64,000 nucleotides of DNA. Origin: Phalacrocorax aristotelis. Taxonomy: Eukaryota; Chordata; Aves; Suliformes; Phalacrocoracidae. The translations under genes were made by a program, and so were the position numbers. This document shows, piece by piece, positions 1 through 11,665 of the stretch (positions are counted from its first letter, which is position 1; every line of letters begins with the position of its first letter). The DNA lies in contig NC_134281.1 of the NCBI RefSeq assembly GCF_949628215.1, positions 14,952,501 to 15,016,500 on the forward strand, written 5' to 3'. A model generated the notes under the pieces. It saw nothing but the letters and a program-made list of their open reading frames with translations, was not told the DNA's origin and did not search any database.

Positions 1-139
1 GCATGTATCCTAGCAAGGGTTCTAGCATAGCAATTTTCTTTTTGTACTGAAGAGTATTTAATGCACAGAAATAATGCATCATAGTCTGATGCTGTTTCTT
101 CCTTGAAGTATATACATCTTCTGTAACTTCAGCCTTGAT
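1..139 (-). CDS. APPL1: APPL1 coding exon 8 (partial, cut by window start)
   Basis: Begins IKAEVTEDVYTSRKKQHQ and continues through MMHYFCALNTLQYKKKIA to LLGYM, where the window ends inside the codon. This is the BAR-domain core. The acceptor is CTTTAG at 141-140. A second in-frame AG lies six bases further in (ATCAAG), which would drop Ile-Lys; alignment with the mammalian Val-Lys-Tyr at this point favours the outer acceptor. Confidence 0.94.
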   Translation of the reverse strand, partial: MKAEVTEDVYTSRKKQHQTMMHYFCALNTLQYKKKIAMLEPLLGYM

Positions 140-3100
140 CTAAAGAGACACAGACAGGGGGAGGGGGAAAACAGAATGTTTGAGACTTGGTATTCATCAC
201 ATGCCTTCTAGGCAGCTTTATAGCCAGCATGGAAAAACAACACAACAATGTTCTACCCTCTATCATCAGCAATTGCGTATTTTACCCTACCACCATTCTG
301 CTTCTCTAACTTACATGAGACACATGGAAAACAAATACAGCATTCTTTTCTCCCTGGAAAGTGTGGTTATTTCTTTACAAAAATATATTTAATATAGTGT
401 CACAACCTTAATCGTAGAGCAATCTGGTATTACAAGGCAGGCATGTATTGGGGAAAGCTGCTTTTCTGTTCTGAAGCAAACTGCCTAGACTGCTAAAAAC
501 CATCAAACTTCAGGTGCAATCTACCATACATTGTTTTCCATCATGAATATATATATTAGATTAAAATAATTTATCTCCTCTAAAAATCTTAATATTAAGT
601 ATTTTAGTTTACAAACCTTTTCATTTTCCCTTCTTTTTGATAACCGACTGTATCTGGTAATGGCAGCATCATGGTCTAAGCAATCAAGAGAGAATTTATG
701 ATTATTTTGATAAATTAATGACTTCAAAAACAAGAGCAGAAAACCGTTTATATCACCTCATGTTGCATAGCCAGCTGAATGCAAAATTCTATGTTATTAA
801 AACCTTTAAGAATTATTCTTGCCTGTTTATAATTACTTCACTGCCACAAATACTTGGGCTGAAGAAAAATTCTAACCAGATGCAAATACGGCCAAATTGT
901 TACAAATTTCCCTAAACATCTAATATTCTTCAAAGACAGAAACTTTCTATAAGTAGAAACAACTTTCCATTGTGAAAACCTGTATCTGATCTTTTTTGCT
1001 TCTAAAGCAATGAAGCAATTTACACTGAGAAGAGCAGAATCTTTACTTAATCCTTACTTAAAGAGTGTGCTCTCCATGAGGATATAGTAGAGCTAGCTAA
1101 AAAAAGTAACTTCTGACAGTGGGGAAGAGAACTATCAAACTAGTTTTAGGGAGGTAAATTTGTTTATTAATCCAGGCCTGACTTTAAAAAGTGAGCTAGC
1201 ACCTTACTACTTTTAGTAATCTTGGTAGCATAATCCTAAATTACTTAATAATTATATATCCATTTAAAGTATTGTATAAAAGACTAATACTGTCAATTTG
1301 CCTTAGCGCTTTGCTACACAAACCAGAGATTTACAAGTGAACGAAGGAAAACTGGTGCCTAAGTATCGCTGAAAAAAATCACAGCTTAATTAGTTGCTTT
1401 AAGCCTTGCAAATATCTTTACTGAGTAAACAATCTACAATAATACTGTTGTCTTGTAATATCTATAACATTAAGTATTTTACACTTACCATTGCTTGCAA
1501 TTTGGAAAACTTCTTTTAGAGTTAATATCTCTACAAAACAACATATCACAAGTTAAATAAGTTGTTATTAACATAATATTTATATATTAAGGTTTCTCAT
1601 GCAATGTTTCACCAATGAACAGTTGCAGTTCACACCTAGTACCATACTGAGTTAGTTACCAGCACAGGCACTATGTGGCCAGCGAAGTCTGCTCCTTCTT
1701 AGGGCCTGAGCATTGTTTATGTGACTGTCCGGCTTACCAGAAAAGATACTGTACTGGACTGTACTATGGTAAGGAGGAACTTCTTGTCAAAAGACTTTAA
1801 AAGACATTGTCAATACAAATGCATCACCTATAGCTCTGGTCTGAGCTCTGGTCTGAGTTGGAGAAGTGGAAGCACAGGAGTCGGGGAAGTATCACTGGAT
1901 CAAAGGAAAGCCCCAAACACATTGTGATTCCTCCTACCTAAAATTAGTCATGTTCTACATGGTAATTTGGTCTCACTGTGTCAGGAAACTGGAAAGAGTA
2001 CAATACTTAGCACCTGTTCTGATCCTGCTTGTGGGTTTGTGTCATATTACAACACAAACAAGCAGAGCACTACATTCCACTTTATGGTAAAACAAAGACA
2101 AAAAAAGCACGCAAAAGCTTTACAGAATGTGCATATGAAGTCCATAGAGAAGTACAGTGTCATTAAAGACTACATCAGTTGGTGGTTAACAACTTCCAGT
2201 GGGAAAACTGAATTTGCGATTATTGCCTCAGGGGTGCTTCTTCAGTAAATATTAACAGGAGGTCTTCCAGGTTCTGAGGAGTAATATTAGCCTTAAGATA
2301 CTCATGTTCCCTTGCACAAACAGCATAATCTATTTAATCCACAATTTTGCAACAAACTATTGCCAAAAAATTATTTTCCAAGATTCATAAAGAGCTAGAA
2401 GACTTAAGGAAGAGCTGTAATTTTTATTCCAATTTAGACTTAAAACATTTTTATGTTAGGTATACCCACTCTAGGAGGTTCACATTAGGGATTTAAGTTA
2501 TTTTGGTTTTAACTCTTATCATTTATATTTGAAGCCCATTTGCCACACCAGTATATTCACTCGAGTTAAATCAGACACATTATGTATTATTTTAGACCTG
2601 GCAGAATAAGATACAACTGTTATGAAAATAAGAAGTTGGAAGCATCTTATGCCTGCACGTAAGAAGCCACCTGTATTACCACCTTTGAAGACCCACCTTC
2701 CTAGTTCTTAATAAGTACAGCTTGGGCACTTTGCTTTTTGAGTTTAGTCCAGACATTATATTGATGTCATGGTATTATAATATACACAAATATTTCCTGA
2801 ACATGCAAATTACCTTAAGATTATTCCTTCCTAATGTTTACAGTAACTGCAAAATCTTAATCTTGAATAGAAGTGCTTCCATAAGTAATATTTTTGTTGA
2901 AACAGTAATAACATTAAGTTCTTCAACTGCAATACCCTCATGAAATAACTTACTTTTTTAAAAAAAATTGGGAGGTGCATGCTTTTGAGAGCTGAAAAAT
3001 AAGTGACATATTCTATTTAGTGAAACTAGAGCTATGGAGAGTAAATGCTACATATTTGTTGCTGCTGCTGCTAAAAACAGTATTTGTTCGAGTGCTCTAC

Positions 3101-6100
3101 CTTTCAGATCCCTTTCTTTAAACTGGGTAATAGGAAACATCATTGCATCCGCAAGTTGAGTTGAAAGTACTGCATGGCAAGAGCTGAGCTGTAAGACAAA
3201 AGAAAGAAGGAAATTTTAGGAAAACAGTGTTGAGATAAACAAAATAAAACAAAACAAAACAAAACCAAGTTGACATCAATTTCACTCAAAGATGACATGT
3301 ACAACTCAAACATAATTTTGCACATTCGTTTTTTTGCAGCTATTCTTTTCTACATTCCTGATCTCATCGCTAGCTGTTTATAGAAGACCATTGGAGTTTA
3401 GTATTTGTCCCTGCTTTTCCAACTTCATTCCAAGCTACTGGATCATGTCAGAAGATGCTCTCATACGTTCTGATGACTAGTCAATTTATTTCTCCAGTTT
3501 CCCTCCAGCTACATCACAGCCCATCTTTCATAGGTTACAGAAGTAGACAAATGCGTTCTTCCTCCCAAAATGCTGTTTACATAGTGTTAAAAGTGAGGAG
3601 AGAGATCACAGAAAAAATCCTAATTCAGATCTTAATGGTGCTAAGTTGTCTTTCAGAAGAGTTGGTGTGTGTTGCTGGTACAGAGAGCAGGAGGTTGCTT
3701 TGTCAGTCAGGTACCTGAAATAATGCAATACAAATACCCACAAGAAAAACAGTTTCTAACTGCCATTCTGTAATGTTTTGTGGCTGTATCTACAGTAAGT
3801 TAAACTACATTCTTTCTCAACAATGTATCCTCACTTTGTTGAATTGATTCTTTATCTTCAGGTTATGTAACTTTAAATACATGCTGCAATATACAAGTAA
3901 GCGTTACCTTATTGACAAATGAAAGCCATTTCTGTACCTCCTATCTCAAAAAAGGCTGGAATAATTAAGCAAGTTAAAGTCTCTACATGACAACATTAGC
4001 AAAGTAAGTGAAACAAATACAAGTACTTGCCTCATCTATCACTTTTGCAAATTGCTGTAAAGTGGAAGTCATAACTTCATCGTCTCCCCCTAGTGGAAAA
4101 CGCTAAAAGAAAATAACAGGAGGCATGTTTGCAGTGTCTTCTGCCACTCACAGAACTAAAATAATTGTTTCTATTAATGTACTGGGTATTCTGTTATTTT
4201 AAAATATTACTCAGTTAAGATATAATGAAGTGCTTCTTTATCGTCCTGTGAAGAAGGAATACTTTTTTGGGGAAAAAAGTAATAAACAATTCTCATTTTA
4301 AAATTCTAATTAGTAGATTTTATAAATTAATAGATTTTATTTAAAAAATCAGGAAAGATGCGGAATTGACATCTATGAAGATTTTTATCCAGCTCTCCAA
4401 ATTAGTTTAAAATTATCAGAAATTAATAAATATTTGGTGTTCATCTTAAACTTCTAGCTCTTAAGTTATGTGATTATGTAAAATTTTTAAACCATTCAAA
4501 AGAGTTTGCTTCTATAATGCCTTGATGGAGGCAGAGTATGACCAAAATGGTCACACGTGAAAAAAGAAATAATCCAGTTAAAACTTTATTTGTGTACTTC
4601 TAAGCTAATCTCCTGACTGGGAAAAAAGCAGTCCAAAGGAGACAAACCAGAAAAATAAGTTAAAAGGGCCAATGCTAATTTAATTCTTCTTTTAATTTGC
4701 AGCAGCTATACAGGAAACACTTGGAAATATAAAAAAGAAAAAAACAACAACAATTTCTTTCTTAAAAACTTTGAGCACCTCTTTCCAACTTGTTAGGTTC
4801 CCCCTCCTTCTTCTCAATGAATGTAACAAAGTGTAATTGAAATAAGGTTATTTTGATATCCGTAACTGCTAATGAATGATAATATCATGCTCTAATAGAT
4901 TCTTCTAATCTGAAGCTAGTTCTTTTCATTTTGATTCTCCAAAAGCTATGTTTTTGCTAGAAAACAGCAGAAACAGTGCAGTTCATTGAAGAGCTGTGTC
5001 ATTAAAGTCAATCGGGTACTGCATCAACAATGTTAAAACAATTCAAATGACAGCATTGCAGCTACTACTAAAAAAGAGCACAAATAATTTCATTCCTGCT
5101 ACAATCTGGACGGTGCACAGACATTGTATGCAGCACTTCCAGTCTGTCATTAGGAGTATATGACTTTTTTTAAAAAAAAGGACACTCTAAATCTCTGTCT
5201 TCCTCCATGTCTTCCGAATGGGACTGCTGTAGGCAAGAATATGCAAAATTAAAACACTTAACAGCGAACAGGTTTATAAAACAAAAACAACCCCCCACCA
5301 CAACCCTAAGCAACCCTCAAAACACTGATCCAAAAGTAAAATATTCCAGAACTTACTAATATTCATCATGGTAAGAGAAACTGGATTCTTGTTTAGATGG
5401 AAGAACTAACAGGAAGGCAGTAGATTCTTTTGGCAAAGATTCGACCCACCACCTACAGCAGTTCTGGGCCAAACCTAAATACATTCTACATTGTGCTCTG
5501 GGAGATAAAAGACTACAAAAATATGTAATCCTGGCCACACAAAGACAACAATGATTTACACAGTACCTGTTTCTCATATTCCTTCAGAAGTTTTGAAGTC
5601 AGATGAGTTGCTGCACTTAATTCATTCTGATTTAAAAAAAAAGTCAACAAAACCCCAAGCTTGTTACTTTTTAATTAATATTTTAAAAATCACATATATG
5701 AAGAGGAAACTATTACAGACATGGAACTTAAAATCTGACTACAGATTTTCAGAAAACCTAAGCATCCCGCCCTTCCATTTCTCTAACTGTATTGAGAGTT
5801 ACAGGTTACCAGTGTTCACAAATACCAAGTTCACAGCCTGTACTATGTGCACTGATTTCTCTATTTTTCATGTTATGCAGGGCATATTTGCATTTAATTA
5901 TTTCAATTTAGCTGCCCTCATTAATGAGTGTTAGGAATTTTTTACCTGTGAAGGAATGAAAAGATTACAATGAACCCCAGTACTACCTGGCTACAAACTG
6001 CTTTGTACACAGGCAGGACCTAATTAGCAGATTCATGGTATGGAACAACTTCATCTCTCATGATGCAGTTGAAGGAGAAAGAATAGAAATTAAAAGCTAA

Positions 6101-9100
6101 CTAGAAAGGCAGTAAAATAAAACTACTTAGCTGCAAACCTACAACAAACACACTAGTCATTAAAGCAAAAAATGACAGTAAAATAAAAATATGAAAAGCA
6201 AGAGTAACAAATCAGTAAAAAAGTCAAACAGCTCACGTATATGCAGGTTAAAAATACAGCCATAAACTCAATTGTTCAGAAAAACACACGAAATAGCTTC
6301 TGCCTTTGACATAAAATTGCAGTTACTTATAGATGATGAGTGAAAGATGGATATATTGTGGGTAAAAAATAATCTCCATCTTTGTACATACTATTATACA
6401 CACTAAAAGCATGATGGGAAACATTTTAGAAACACTTGGGAAATACAATAAAACTACTAGAAGACCAGGAAATCTTTTCACTTGTCATAAGAAATTCTCT
6501 TGCAAAAGAAATCCCAAGAATTTAGTCTTTACCACCCCCTAACATACAGAAAAACAATAATTTAATTCTTATTTTATTTCACTTCTGCATTGAAAAAATG
6601 TGGAAGTTTAAAGAAAAAATACCGCTTCTCATAATTTGAAAAAAAAAACAAGACAGGAAATGTGGTTCAAAAGCTTTATAAGGCATTCAAGAATTTAATT
6701 AACATTACCTGTGCATCATATATTCTGTGCATGGCTTGAAATAACTGATTGATGTAATTGGAAATTGCAGTAGCATCTTCTTCAAATACTCCCAGCAAAG
6801 ACCGGGTCTGTAAAAGTGAAACAACCAAACATGTCAAGTTAGCAACGTAGTATTTTAATGTAACAGAATTTCAGAGTTAAATAGCATTGTTTCAGGTTTC
6901 ATTACTGGAAAGATTATAAACTCTCCAACACTGTTTCCAGGAATGATACATGTTGCATGCCAGAGAATGTTAAAAGTTATCCACGCTCATCCTCACACCT
7001 TCTGTCAACCTCTCTCCAGATAAATACATTTTCAAAAAGGAAAGGACCAAGGGAGATGGATAAGTGTATAAAAAAAAGTTGTAGCTGTAGGCAACTCCTG
7101 GACTCAGTATGGTACATCCCTATGGAAAAGGGCAAAGATGACTGGCCTCAAATAGCATGCCAGGCATACACATTTCTTCTGCAGTGAGATCAGAACAAAG
7201 GCTGTGGCATTATGGTACCCTCCATCCTGCATGAAGACAGCTGCTGGCTGTGCTTGGACCTATAATTCACCTGGGCAATAAGAGTCAATTCTGTGATCAA
7301 AAGGCTGAGGAACTAAAAGCCAAACCAAAACAGTGCAACCTACATCTTGTTGTCCCTAAGATAAATGTTTCTTCCCCTCACCACTCCCCCATGAAAGGGA
7401 GTGAAAAGATCTGTCCTTTTTGTCCTTACCCCAGCTTGTCAGTCAGTCTGTTCCTTAGCCGGTGTCACCCACAAGCTTGATGACCATGCATCCCATTGCA
7501 CTGCCTGCATCACTGATGAAGGGGCTTAACAGTATTGACCTCAAAATCAACCTCTTTATCACTGTCCACCTATTAAGACTTCAAAACACTTATCTTTAAC
7601 TATTTAAGCCCAACTACCCAGCCAGTTTTTCCACCCAGGTCACCTCTCCATTTAGCCAGAAGGGTGTTACCACAGACCATGTCAGAGCCCTTGCCTAAGT
7701 CAAAGTGAATGACATCCACGGCTCTTCCCTGTGATGAAATGACTGACTCTGAATGAAAAGGCAATCAGGTTGCTCAGGCATAATTTGCCTTTAAGAGTAA
7801 ATGAGATGCTGACTCAGTGTTCTTGCAAGCTTTTTGCACTTGAAAGCAATGTTACTCCTCAACAGGAGGATATCAAGTAGCTTCCTTCCACCAAGACAAA
7901 AACCAAGAAGAGGGAAGAGCAGAGGATATACCTATAACTCTGCACAGGCTACATTTGCTTTTCCTAATCTAAAATGTTGGTTGGTATGCTTGGGTGTAGA
8001 ACAGGAACATCGCTTGCAAGAATCCACAGAATAAACCCTTTACCTCTAGTAATGTTTTAGCAAGAGGACTGTGCTTTGTTTTTAGGTTTACACTAAAATT
8101 AATGTCCAGATAGTAAATAGAAAGAATAGTAAGTATATAACTGTTTTTTCCCAAAAATTATGGTTGTTAAACACTTGAAATCAGAAATTCTGTTTCTTAG
8201 TCTTCCCTAGGCTAAATAACTGTGGCTTTGTCAAAGAGGAAGGGAAGGAACTTACGGGACCTGAGAAAAGAATGAAAGACTGACACTACAAGTCTGGACA
8301 CTGGGCAAACCCCTCTGATGAGATTAGCAAAAAGCACTCAGTCACACGGCATGTGAATTGTGGGGGTTTTATTATTAGGAGTTCTTGTGATGTCAAAGAC
8401 TTATCTTGAAATTACTTAGACTTTAGTCCATTTCCCATTGAAGCATGCAGGTCTTTTTCAGCTACTTTGCTGTTTTTCTGCTTTTAATGATAATCGAGTA
8501 CATATTAAACCTACATAAAGTATATTATTTGACCATTCTTTTGACATGAAATTCTTTTATTGAACTTGAATTAGATGTCTGGTTTTCTCACAAATATGAT
8601 CATATCATATAATGCGTACAAGACAAAAAATATAATCAAACAGCATAATCAACACAATAAATCGCTTTAATGGTGGTTCTAGTTTATAAAACAAGTGGAA
8701 AAGGAAGGTGGAGGCAGAAAGAGTTGGAGGAGAACTCAAATGTTTGCCAGGTGTGGCAACGTGTTGTGTCATCCAAAAAGCTGTGGCTCTCCCATTAAAG
8801 GAGACATACATGAAAGAATGCTAAACTAAAAATTACATAGTACCATAGCCACTGAATTACAGACTCACGATGTTTAAATTTGAACATTAATAAACCTAAA
8901 CATAAATACACCTGAACTTGTAATTTTAAAGGAATATCATGTAAATTTTCCGGATTATGCTTACTCCTTAAAACTGAACACTGTAGAATAAAAGCATTCT
9001 TATGTTTTATTGTGAAAATATCAGTTATTGATGTCCAGACTTCAGACTGACCTTTTATGATATTGATGGAAAGAAAATAACCTGAAACTGTAAACAAGTT

Positions 9101-11434
9101 ATGGCAGACTATTGCTTAGCAAGAAGTCAGAGGAACTGTTTACTCATGTTTCTAGTAAAACTTTGCATCACTTTGCATGTTCTTTAAGATGCTTCCATCC
9201 CGTATATATGAGCAGGTACACTAGAAACTATCAGTGATAAGCTGCACAAAGAAACCACCTAGTTAGAAGTCAGTGAATTGTTCAGCATTTAATGTCATCA
9301 TATGTACGGTACTGTAAGCGACACAAGATACACCCTGTCTTGGCTTTTTTATTGTGCAATGCTTTGGGAATGCAAATAAGTCTGAGCAGAAATTCTCTCT
9401 AAACATATATATAATCACTGAGTATGTATGTAATATATGTCCTAAGTTTAAATATTAACTGCAGTGCTTTGAACAGCAAAAGACACTATAAACTTGGCAT
9501 TTGATTTAAATCTAAAAAAACAGTGGTTAGATTTTTATCGTGCAGCAAGAGGAAATGAATGGGTTTCGCCATTTTAGAAAAGCCTTTCCTTCCCTCAGAT
9601 GTAGAATAAGTTTGATATAATGTTTATATACCTAAAGTTAGCAGCTGAAACATGTCAAAAGGTGCAAAACTCCAGTCCATAGTTCAGCACTAAACAACAA
9701 CCTACGCTGATGATCTTTTTCAATATTCCACCATGACCACATTGATCAGAAAGTCATGGCAACTCCTAAGGAAAGCAAGGTTTCCTCTTTCTTCAAGCAA
9801 GATTTGCTTCAGTTTTCATTGCACTGCTTTTAAAATAACAGAAATGAAATCATGTAATAGAAGACTACAGAGTCCAAGTTATGTTCAGCACATCAAACTC
9901 ATTGGACTGAGTTAGGCTTTGCTAGTCTGTCTCACAAATACCCTCAAATGAAAGATTCTAAAACTTATAATTATGTTCCAATATGGAGCTTTTTTACAAG
10001 GGATTCCCAAATGACATTCCAGTCTTAAGTGCTTGGGAAAAAAACACCCTATATTTTATTTTTTAGGGATCCTAAGTTTAACGCACATTTGATGTTTCCT
10101 ATAAATATGAATAGTTCTGACTTCCATGTACTGAGAACAACCTTCAAGAGAGAATTTTGTTAAACTATTATTATAAGACTTTCAGAAATTTTTCCTCTTC
10201 AGGAAAGTACATCAGGTTTGGCTCCGGGCCAGAGACCATGTTCCAGGCTAGATCTCATCTAACATCTAGTATCTGAGCTATGCGGGGTGTTGTCCTTTTG
10301 CAAGCAATTATATGTTTTCTTCATGGCCTTACTCTGTTGCCTTTCCGAAATTGTCCCTCCACTTGACGTAGATTTGTTAAAATGGTTGTAATTTTAGGGG
10401 TTATAATTCTCCTATTAAGCAAGTCAAAGTTTCTCATCCTGTGGTTGAGGAACCAAAAGTACCAATGCATATGCTATTACAATATAGGATGTCTTGCTCA
10501 TCTAAATAAACAACGCAGCAAAACAAAGATCTTAATGCAAAAGTCTGCAATAAAAGAAAATATACTCTAAGCTTTTTTTCTTGTCTAGGAAGACCAGTAC
10601 AAAGTACTTGCTGCCTGCAAGAGAAACCAGTGCAATTGAATAAAGTGCTTCCTGCCTAATAGTAGCGTGAAAGAAATGCCAATGAAATATACGGCATCAA
10701 CATCAAAAGTCAAGCAGCAGAAATGTAAGTGAAGAAATCAGAGCAACTAAAGGCCCCTCAGCACCATGGGTTTCCCACCTACTCACAGCATCAACAACCG
10801 CCACGATAACCTACCCAATAACTGCTTTTCATACGTATCTATTAAACCTTAAGGAGTTTAGAGTAAAATACAAAAGGTAAGAAAAATCGTCTTGAGAAGT
10901 GAAGACGGGTTTTGCCAACGCGAGGTCTCCAGAATAAGTCATGAATGTAACTGCGGGGGTGGGGGAGTGGGGTGACAATACGAGCTACGGCCCTGGCGCC
11001 CCAGGCTGAAGCACAGTCCCTCTGGGAAAACATTACCGAGTGCGCTGCTCTACGAACAGCTCGCTCGCCCGCCCGCAGGACGCCGGAGGAGGCGCCGCGA
11101 AGACCGGGGCGAGCCCTGGCCTGGGGCGCTGCCGAAGCTGCCAGCCCGAGCGCCGCGACTCCCGGCCCGAGCCCCCGCCGGCCCCACGGGCGCGGAGGGT
11201 GGGAAGGCACCCGGCCCCGCACGCAGCGCCTCTGCCCCGCACGGGGAGGGCCCCCCGTCCCTGCCCTGCCACCGAGGCTCTCCAACGAGGGGGGACGGAG
11301 CGGGGAGCGGATCAGAGCTAGGCCCAGCACCCGCCGGCTGAGCGCGGTCTGGCCTTCGCCCACCGGGCTGCCTCCCTCACCTGGGGGCTGTCTTCCAGCG
11401 TCTCCTCGATAGGGAGCTTGTCGATGCCGGGCAT
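1..11434 (-). CDS. APPL1: APPL1, 5' part of gene (coding exons 1-8, partial at window edge)
   Basis: APPL1 is a cytosolic adaptor on early endosomes that binds Rab5 and links receptors to AKT and adiponectin signalling. The family has a BAR domain, a PH domain and a C-terminal PTB domain. Eight exons read in order on the minus strand join in frame with correct phases (54, 99, 60, 72, 88, 42, 59 and at least 139 bases) and give about 204 residues. They follow mammalian APPL1 almost residue for residue, starting MPGIDKLPIEETLEDSPQ and ending at LLEPLLGYM-like sequence. This covers most of the N-terminal BAR domain; the rest of BAR, PH and PTB lie outside the window. All introns have AG acceptors. 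Donors are GT except intron 4, which is GC. The gene is divergent from HESX1, as in other amniotes. Identification rests on reading the exons, not on a search. Confidence 0.97.
140..616 (-). other. APPL1 intron 7
   Basis: 477 bases of AT-rich intron with a GTTTGT donor and CTTTAG acceptor. I see no other feature in it. Confidence 0.85.
617..675 (-). CDS. APPL1: APPL1 coding exon 7
   Basis: 59 bases complete the split Asp codon and encode DHDAAITRYSRLSKRRENEK, part of a BAR-domain helix. The acceptor is GCTTAG and the donor AAG|GTTTGT. Ends in phase 0. Confidence 0.95.
676..1488 (-). other. APPL1 intron 6
   Basis: 813 bases, AT-rich, GTAAGT donor and AG acceptor. I see no other gene or repeat in it. 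Confidence 0.85.
1489..1530 (-). CDS. APPL1: APPL1 coding exon 6 (42-base micro-exon)
   Basis: Very short exon completing the split Glu codon and encoding EILTLKEVFQIASN, then one base of the next Asp codon. The acceptor is TTTGTAG and the donor a strong GTAAGT. It was found by expecting this peptide between exons 5 and 7; phase and peptide both fit exactly. Confidence 0.95.
1531..3100 (-). other. APPL1 intron 5
   Basis: About 1.57 kb of AT-rich intron. It holds a 12-base direct duplication (GCTCTGGTCTGA twice, 1833-1856) and a short CTG/GCT run near 3059-3072. Otherwise I see nothing recognisable. Confidence 0.85.
3101..3188 (-). CDS. APPL1: APPL1 coding exon 5
   Basis: 88 bases: 29 codons (LSSCHAVLSTQLADAMMF, then PITQFKERDLK) plus one base of a split Glu codon. 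The acceptor is CTTACAG. The donor GTAGAG is rather weak after AAAG. Confidence 0.95.
3189..4030 (-). other. APPL1 intron 4, GC-AG type
   Basis: 842 bases. It starts GCAAGT right after GATGAG and ends CTTACAG. GC-AG introns are a small minority of vertebrate introns and normally keep a strong consensus elsewhere in the donor, as here. It also contains an AAAAC-type simple repeat near 3236-3265. Confidence 0.9.
4031..4102 (-). CDS. APPL1: APPL1 coding exon 4 (followed by a GC donor)
   Basis: 72 bases encode 24 residues, RFPLGGDDEVM then TSTLQQFAKVIDE. The acceptor is CTTTTAG. The donor is non-canonical, GATGAG|GCAAGT, matching the consensus of GC-AG introns. The nearest GT, four bases further in, would shift the frame relative to exon 5. 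Confidence 0.95.
4103..5566 (-). other. APPL1 intron 3
   Basis: About 1.46 kb of AT-rich intron with GTACTG donor and AG acceptor. I see no recognisable repeat or gene inside it. Confidence 0.85.
5567..5626 (-). CDS. APPL1: APPL1 coding exon 3
   Basis: 60 bases encode NELSAATHLTSKLLKEYEKQ, BAR-domain helix. The acceptor is AAATCAG and the donor CAG|GTACTG. Phase 0 at both ends. Confidence 0.96.
5627..6708 (-). other. APPL1 intron 2
   Basis: About 1.08 kb of AT-rich intron. A plus-strand open frame overlaps exon 3 and this intron but has no gene-like content. Confidence 0.85.
6709..6807 (-). CDS. APPL1: APPL1 coding exon 2
   Basis: 99 bases, 33 residues, beginning TRSLLGVFEEDATAIS and ending MHRIYDAQ: first helix of the BAR domain. 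The acceptor is TTACAG and the donor GTAATG. Phase 0 at both ends. Small conservative differences from the human protein as I recall it (Ile for Met and Phe for Tyr near NYINQLFQ). Confidence 0.96.
6808..11380 (-). other. APPL1 intron 1
   Basis: 4.57 kb, the largest APPL1 intron here. It holds an old antisense CR1 fragment (about 7455-7830); the rest is AT-rich without recognisable genes. Its 5' end (about 10970-11380) is part of the promoter CpG island. Confidence 0.85.
7455..7830 (-). mobile_element. Old, degenerate CR1 LINE fragment (ORF2 region)
   Basis: On the plus strand the text resembles the reverse complement of CR1 ORF2: 'ggtgtcacccacaagcttga', 'catcactgatgaaggggctt', 'tagccagaagggtgtt', 'gtcaaagtgaatgacatcca' and 'aggcataatttgccttt' occur in the same order as in CR1 consensus sequences known to me. 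Many substitutions and small indels mean no open frame survives. The CR1 therefore lies on the minus strand, in the same orientation as APPL1. Boundaries are approximate. Confidence 0.75.
11381..11434 (-). CDS. APPL1: APPL1 coding exon 1
   Basis: Encodes the 18 residues MPGIDKLPIEETLEDSPQ, identical to the known vertebrate APPL1 N-terminus as I recall it. The ATG (complement of 11432-11434) is preceded by GCCGCC, a textbook Kozak context. The donor reads CCCCAG|GTGAGG. The exon lies inside a CpG island, as expected for a broadly expressed gene. It ends in phase 0. Confidence 0.97.
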
Positions 11435-11627
11435 GGCGGCCGCCGGAGCGGGTTCTGCTCAGCGCCGCTGCAGCTCCCGCGCCGCGCCGCGCCCCACCGC
11501 ACCGCAACGCGCCTCAGCCGGCGAGGCCCTCCCGTTCCCTCCCTCCCGTCACAACACAGCCACAACCGCCCCCGCCCCGCTTCGCGCCGGATGTCCCGCC
11601 CCACGCCAGCTCCCGCTTGGCCTTCCT

Positions 11628-11665
11628 ATTGGGTCTCCTACCCAGCCCGCCCAGCTTGTTATTGG
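11628..11665 (-). promoter_or_regulatory. Tandem CCAAT boxes upstream of APPL1
   Basis: ATTGG on the plus strand at 11628-11632 and 11661-11665 gives two CCAAT boxes on the minus strand, 33 bases apart and roughly 195-230 bases upstream of the APPL1 ATG. Paired CCAAT boxes spaced about three helical turns are a typical NF-Y promoter arrangement. Binding is inferred. Confidence 0.55.

Noticed and set aside
5551-5934. 127-codon plus-strand open frame
   Set aside because: It overlaps APPL1 exon 3 in antisense and runs into intron. No recognisable content.
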